8,867 bases of DNA from Chitinophagaceae bacterium. GTDB taxonomy: Bacteria > Bacteroidota > Bacteroidia > Chitinophagales > Chitinophagaceae. The notes beneath the pieces were generated by a model, which saw only the letters and a program-made list of their open reading frames with translations, searched no databases and was not told the origin of the DNA. Numbering within the stretch: the stretch's first letter is position 1; every line of letters starts with the position of its first letter. Location: NCBI GenBank assembly GCA_947463105.1, contig CANHSD010000121.1, positions 1-8,867 on the forward strand, written 5' to 3'. The translations under genes were made by a program, and so were the position numbers. This document shows, piece by piece, positions 6,469-8,867 of the stretch.

Positions 6469-6519
6469 TGAACTTTTTCTTTCCGTTTCTTCTTGAAAAA
6501 TGCGGTATGATAAAGTTCA
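6469..6519. repeat. Inverted repeat in the exporter leader
   Basis: TGAACTTT (6469-6476) and AAAGTTCA (6512-6519) are perfect 8-base inverted copies, 35 bases apart. The left arm lies at the predicted 5' end of the transcript. It could form a long stem-loop in the leader or a widely spaced binding site; the AT-rich setting also makes chance possible. Confidence 0.4.
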
Positions 6520-6551
6520 TTTTCACACTGTTGTAGTTCTAAATTTATATT

Positions 6552-8237
6552 ATGGCTGGTTTTGATACAGATGTTTCACTCGCCCGAGCGATCAGGCGAT
6601 TTTTTGAAGTAATCAGAATTGAAAAAAAAGAAGTGTCAGCCATCTACTTCTATGCCATTCTCAGCGGACTTATTCAATTGTCTCTTCCGCTCGGTATTCA
6701 AGCCATTATCAATTTTGCCCAGGTTGCTGCAGGCAGAGGCAAACTGCCTACCTCCATGTGGATTCTCATCATTTTGGTTGTTGGAGGGGTGTTGATTTCA
6801 GGAGTCGTTCAGGTCAATCAAATGAAAGTGGTTGAAAAAATTCAGCAAAGGATCTTTGCCCGTTATGCTTTTGAGTTCAGTTTCAAGATTCCAAGACTGA
6901 AACTGGCAGAAACAGATGGCTATCACATGCCGGAGCTGGTGAACCGTTTTTTTGATGTTGTTTCTTTACAAAAAAGCCTTTCTAAACTCTTGCTCGAAAT
7001 CCCCTTGGCTGTGATCCAGGTCTTGTTTGGTATTATCCTGTTGTCTTTTTATAATCCACTTTTCATTGTTCTTGGACTGATGCTTTTGCTGATGCTTTAC
7101 CTAAGCCTTTCCATGACCGCAAAGCGTGGGCTGGAGGCTTCTCTGAGGGAAAGCAATTACAAGTACGATGTTGTGGCATGGCTGGAGGAATTGGCCAGGG
7201 CATTCAAGAGTTTCAAGGTTTCAGGGAAGCACAATCTTCACCTGAAAAAAACTGATCATTTGTTAGAGGGATACCTCGAAGCGCGCACAGACCATTTCAA
7301 CGTGTTGAAACTCCAGTATTGGAGCCTGATCATTTTCAAATTACTCATCACTGCGGCAATGTTGATTGTCGGAGCATTGTTGCTGATTGACCAGCAACTC
7401 AATCTTGGACAGTTCATTGCTGCTGAGATTGTGATCATCACGGTGCTGGCGGCAGTTGAAAAACTCATCCTCAGTCTGGACAAGGCTTATGATGTATTGA
7501 CCAGTCTGGAGAAGCTGAGCAAGGTTACAGACAAACAATTGGAATCCAATGGTAAGCTTATGTTCAGTGAAAATGGCCATGGCGTTTCATTGCGTGCCGA
7601 AAATCTTTCTTTTGGTTTCAGGAAGGATAAAAACATACTGGAGAACATTGATTTTAGTATTTCTGCCGGTCAAAAAGTTTGCATTCAGGGAAATGCAGGT
7701 TCAGGCAAATCTGTAATGATGGAGCTGGCTACAGGGTCAATTGACTCTCACCAGGGTTCTTTGCTGATCAACGATGTTCCCATTGGGAACTATGATTTGG
7801 AATCCTTCCGACACCACATTGGAGTGTTCTATCACGAACAGGATATCTTCCATGGCACGTTAATGGAAAATATCACCATGGGAGACAATGGCATTGATGT
7901 AGCTCACCTGATGAACCTTGCAGATGTGGTTGGATTGAAAAAACTCATCGCTTCGATGCCAAAGGGTTTTGATGAAATGCTGGAGCCAACGGGAAAAGGG
8001 TTGAGCAGTATTGTTGCCAAAAAAATACTCCTGCTCAGGGCGTTTGCCGGTTCTCCAAAATTATTGCTCCTCGACGAACCCTTTGAAATGGCTGGTGGTG
8101 AAGACTGTGATAAAATCGCTTCCTATCTGAAAAGCCTCAAACAAACAACCGTCATTGTGGTAACAGGATACAAGACATTTGCAGAACAATGTGATCAGGT
8201 TTTGGTCATGCAAAATGGAATGATAAAGCAACCGTGA
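6552..8237 (+). CDS. ABC exporter subunit (fused membrane and ATPase domains) with degenerate ATPase motifs
   Basis: The 561-residue protein joins an exporter membrane domain to a nucleotide-binding domain. Hydrophobic segments lie near residues 30-55, 69-88, 148-187 (two spans), 255-279 and 286-305. There is no N-terminal C39 peptidase domain. The ATPase part (about 345-561) has Walker A GNAGSGKS (380-387), Q-loop Gln430 in HEQDIFHGTLMENI, and Walker B LLLLDE (504-509) with Asp508 and the catalytic Glu509. Other motifs have decayed: the signature LSGGQ is LSSIV (484-488), the D-loop region reads EPFEMAGGED, and the H-loop histidine is replaced in VVTGYKTF (Gly539). As I recall, related HlyD-linked ABC proteins in Bacteroidota show similar loss, so this is probably a family trait rather than damage. 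It should work as a homodimer in the inner membrane with the adjacent HlyD protein to export an unknown substrate. The ATG at 6552 follows a promoter and leader; an A/T-rich stretch stands in for a ribosome-binding site. Confidence 0.9.
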   Translation: MAGFDTDVSLARAIRRFFEVIRIEKKEVSAIYFYAILSGLIQLSLPLGIQAIINFAQVAAGRGKLPTSMWILIILVVGGVLISGVVQVNQMKVVEKIQQRIFARYAFEFSFKIPRLKLAETDGYHMPELVNRFFDVVSLQKSLSKLLLEIPLAVIQVLFGIILLSFYNPLFIVLGLMLLLMLYLSLSMTAKRGLEASLRESNYKYDVVAWLEELARAFKSFKVSGKHNLHLKKTDHLLEGYLEARTDHFNVLKLQYWSLIIFKLLITAAMLIVGALLLIDQQLNLGQFIAAEIVIITVLAAVEKLILSLDKAYDVLTSLEKLSKVTDKQLESNGKLMFSENGHGVSLRAENLSFGFRKDKNILENIDFSISAGQKVCIQGNAGSGKSVMMELATGSIDSHQGSLLINDVPIGNYDLESFRHHIGVFYHEQDIFHGTLMENITMGDNGIDVAHLMNLADVVGLKKLIASMPKGFDEMLEPTGKGLSSIVAKKILLLRAFAGSPKLLLLDEPFEMAGGEDCDKIASYLKSLKQTTVIVVTGYKTFAEQCDQVLVMQNGMIKQP

Positions 8238-8238
8238 T

Positions 8239-8867
8239 ATGAAAAATGTTACAGAAACAATTCTACGGCAAACGGGATACAATCCAACTTCCGTTAACAA
8301 AATATACCGCGCAAAAAAGATCAGCAAAGTGCGATACTGGTTTTGGGGGGTACTTATTTTTATTGCAACCATGATGTTTTTGCCTTGGACGCAAAACATC
8401 AATACCAGCGGAACAGTCACTACATTATACCAGGACCAGCGCCCGCAAGAAATGAATACCATCATTCCAGGCCGCATCATCAAATGGTGGGTTAAAGAGG
8501 GGGATTTTGTCAAGAAGGGTGACACCATTGTGCAGCTGGCGGATGTGAAGGATGATTACCTTGACCCAAAATTGGTGCAAAGAACAGAAGAGCAGTTGCA
8601 AGCCAAGCAACAGAAGATTGGATTTTACAATGAAAAGATCAGTGCAACGGCCAGCCAGGTGGAGGCCATGGAAATGTCCCGAAACCTTAAGCTGAATTCA
8701 TTGGACAACAAGTTGGAGCAGCTCAGGAGAAAAGTGACCAGTGACAGTGCTGAGCTGGTGGCAGCAACCATTGACCATGGCATTGCCGTTCAACAATTGA
8801 CTCGTGCAAAGCAGATGATCAGTGAAGGCATTATCGCATTGACTGAATTTGAACGCAGGACTGCCCA
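8239..8867 (+). CDS. HlyD-family membrane fusion (periplasmic adaptor) protein, N-terminal part
   Basis: The frame begins at ATG 8239, one base behind the exporter stop, and runs off the right edge after 209 codons plus two bases. Residues 1-32 are a basic cytoplasmic stretch. Residues 33-49 (YWFWGVLIFIATMMFLP) form the single membrane anchor. IIPGRIIKWWVKEGDFVKKGDTIVQL, spanning residues 75 to 100, is the first half of the lipoyl-like domain typical of HlyD proteins. From about 110 the chain is Gln-, Glu- and Lys-rich and should form the long helical hairpin (LVQRTEEQLQAKQQK; NKLEQLRRKV) that meets an outer-membrane TolC-like channel. The one-base gap implies translational coupling with the ABC gene, and the pair make a type I-like export system. 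The second lipoyl half and the beta-barrel domain are outside the window, as would be any TolC gene. Confidence 0.92.
   Translation, partial: MKNVTETILRQTGYNPTSVNKIYRAKKISKVRYWFWGVLIFIATMMFLPWTQNINTSGTVTTLYQDQRPQEMNTIIPGRIIKWWVKEGDFVKKGDTIVQLADVKDDYLDPKLVQRTEEQLQAKQQKIGFYNEKISATASQVEAMEMSRNLKLNSLDNKLEQLRRKVTSDSAELVAATIDHGIAVQQLTRAKQMISEGIIALTEFERRTA

Noticed and set aside
8061..8528. 155-codon minus-strand frame
   Set aside because: It spans the ABC/HlyD junction on the opposite strand, where both plus-strand proteins are well supported.

Overview
The window looks like chromosomal DNA of a Bacteroidota bacterium, and the protein styles suggest the Chitinophagales/Sphingobacteriia side of the phylum; that finer placement is a guess. 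Four things point this way. GC content is moderate (a little above 40 % by eye). Shine-Dalgarno sequences are almost absent. Promoters fit the Bacteroidota pattern TTTG, about 20 bases, TAnnTTTG, seen twice with exactly the same spacing (4748-4779 and 6428-6459). The genes are also typical: a 937-residue secreted M16 peptidase with an ...FAQ signal-peptide end, a secreted parallel beta-helix protein, and a peptidase-less ABC exporter followed by an HlyD-type adaptor.

Layout. 1-732 (minus strand): the first 244 residues of a secreted right-handed beta-helix protein, running off the left edge. 733-1041: divergent intergenic region with a candidate promoter for the beta-helix gene and two palindromic operators. 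1042-1248: a 68-residue HipB-like (Xre family) repressor with no HipA partner beside it. 1293-4106: secreted M16 zinc metallopeptidase. 4122-4742: FMN-binding pyridoxamine-phosphate-oxidase-like protein with a non-ATG start, 15 bases behind the peptidase and probably in its operon. 4743-4876: promoter and a structured leader. 4877-6244: RhlE-like DEAD-box RNA helicase, again without an ATG start, ending in a strong intrinsic terminator (6305-6347). 6348-6551: promoter and leader of the next operon. 6552-8237: ABC exporter subunit with a degenerate nucleotide-binding domain. 8239-8867: HlyD/membrane-fusion protein, one base behind the exporter gene and cut by the right edge.

How they work together. 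The ABC protein and the HlyD protein almost certainly form one envelope export machine. The repressor, peptidase and oxidase-like gene lie on one strand with short gaps, so the repressor could also govern the peptidase, although a candidate promoter sits just before the peptidase. The helicase forms its own transcription unit with a foldable leader.

The most interesting points are the orphan HipB-like repressor with intact paired operators, the exporter ATPase that keeps Walker A/B but lacks the canonical signature and H-loop histidine, and a perfect 11-base complementarity between the helicase leader and its own terminator. I found no CRISPR array, tRNA, rRNA, insertion sequence or phage gene.
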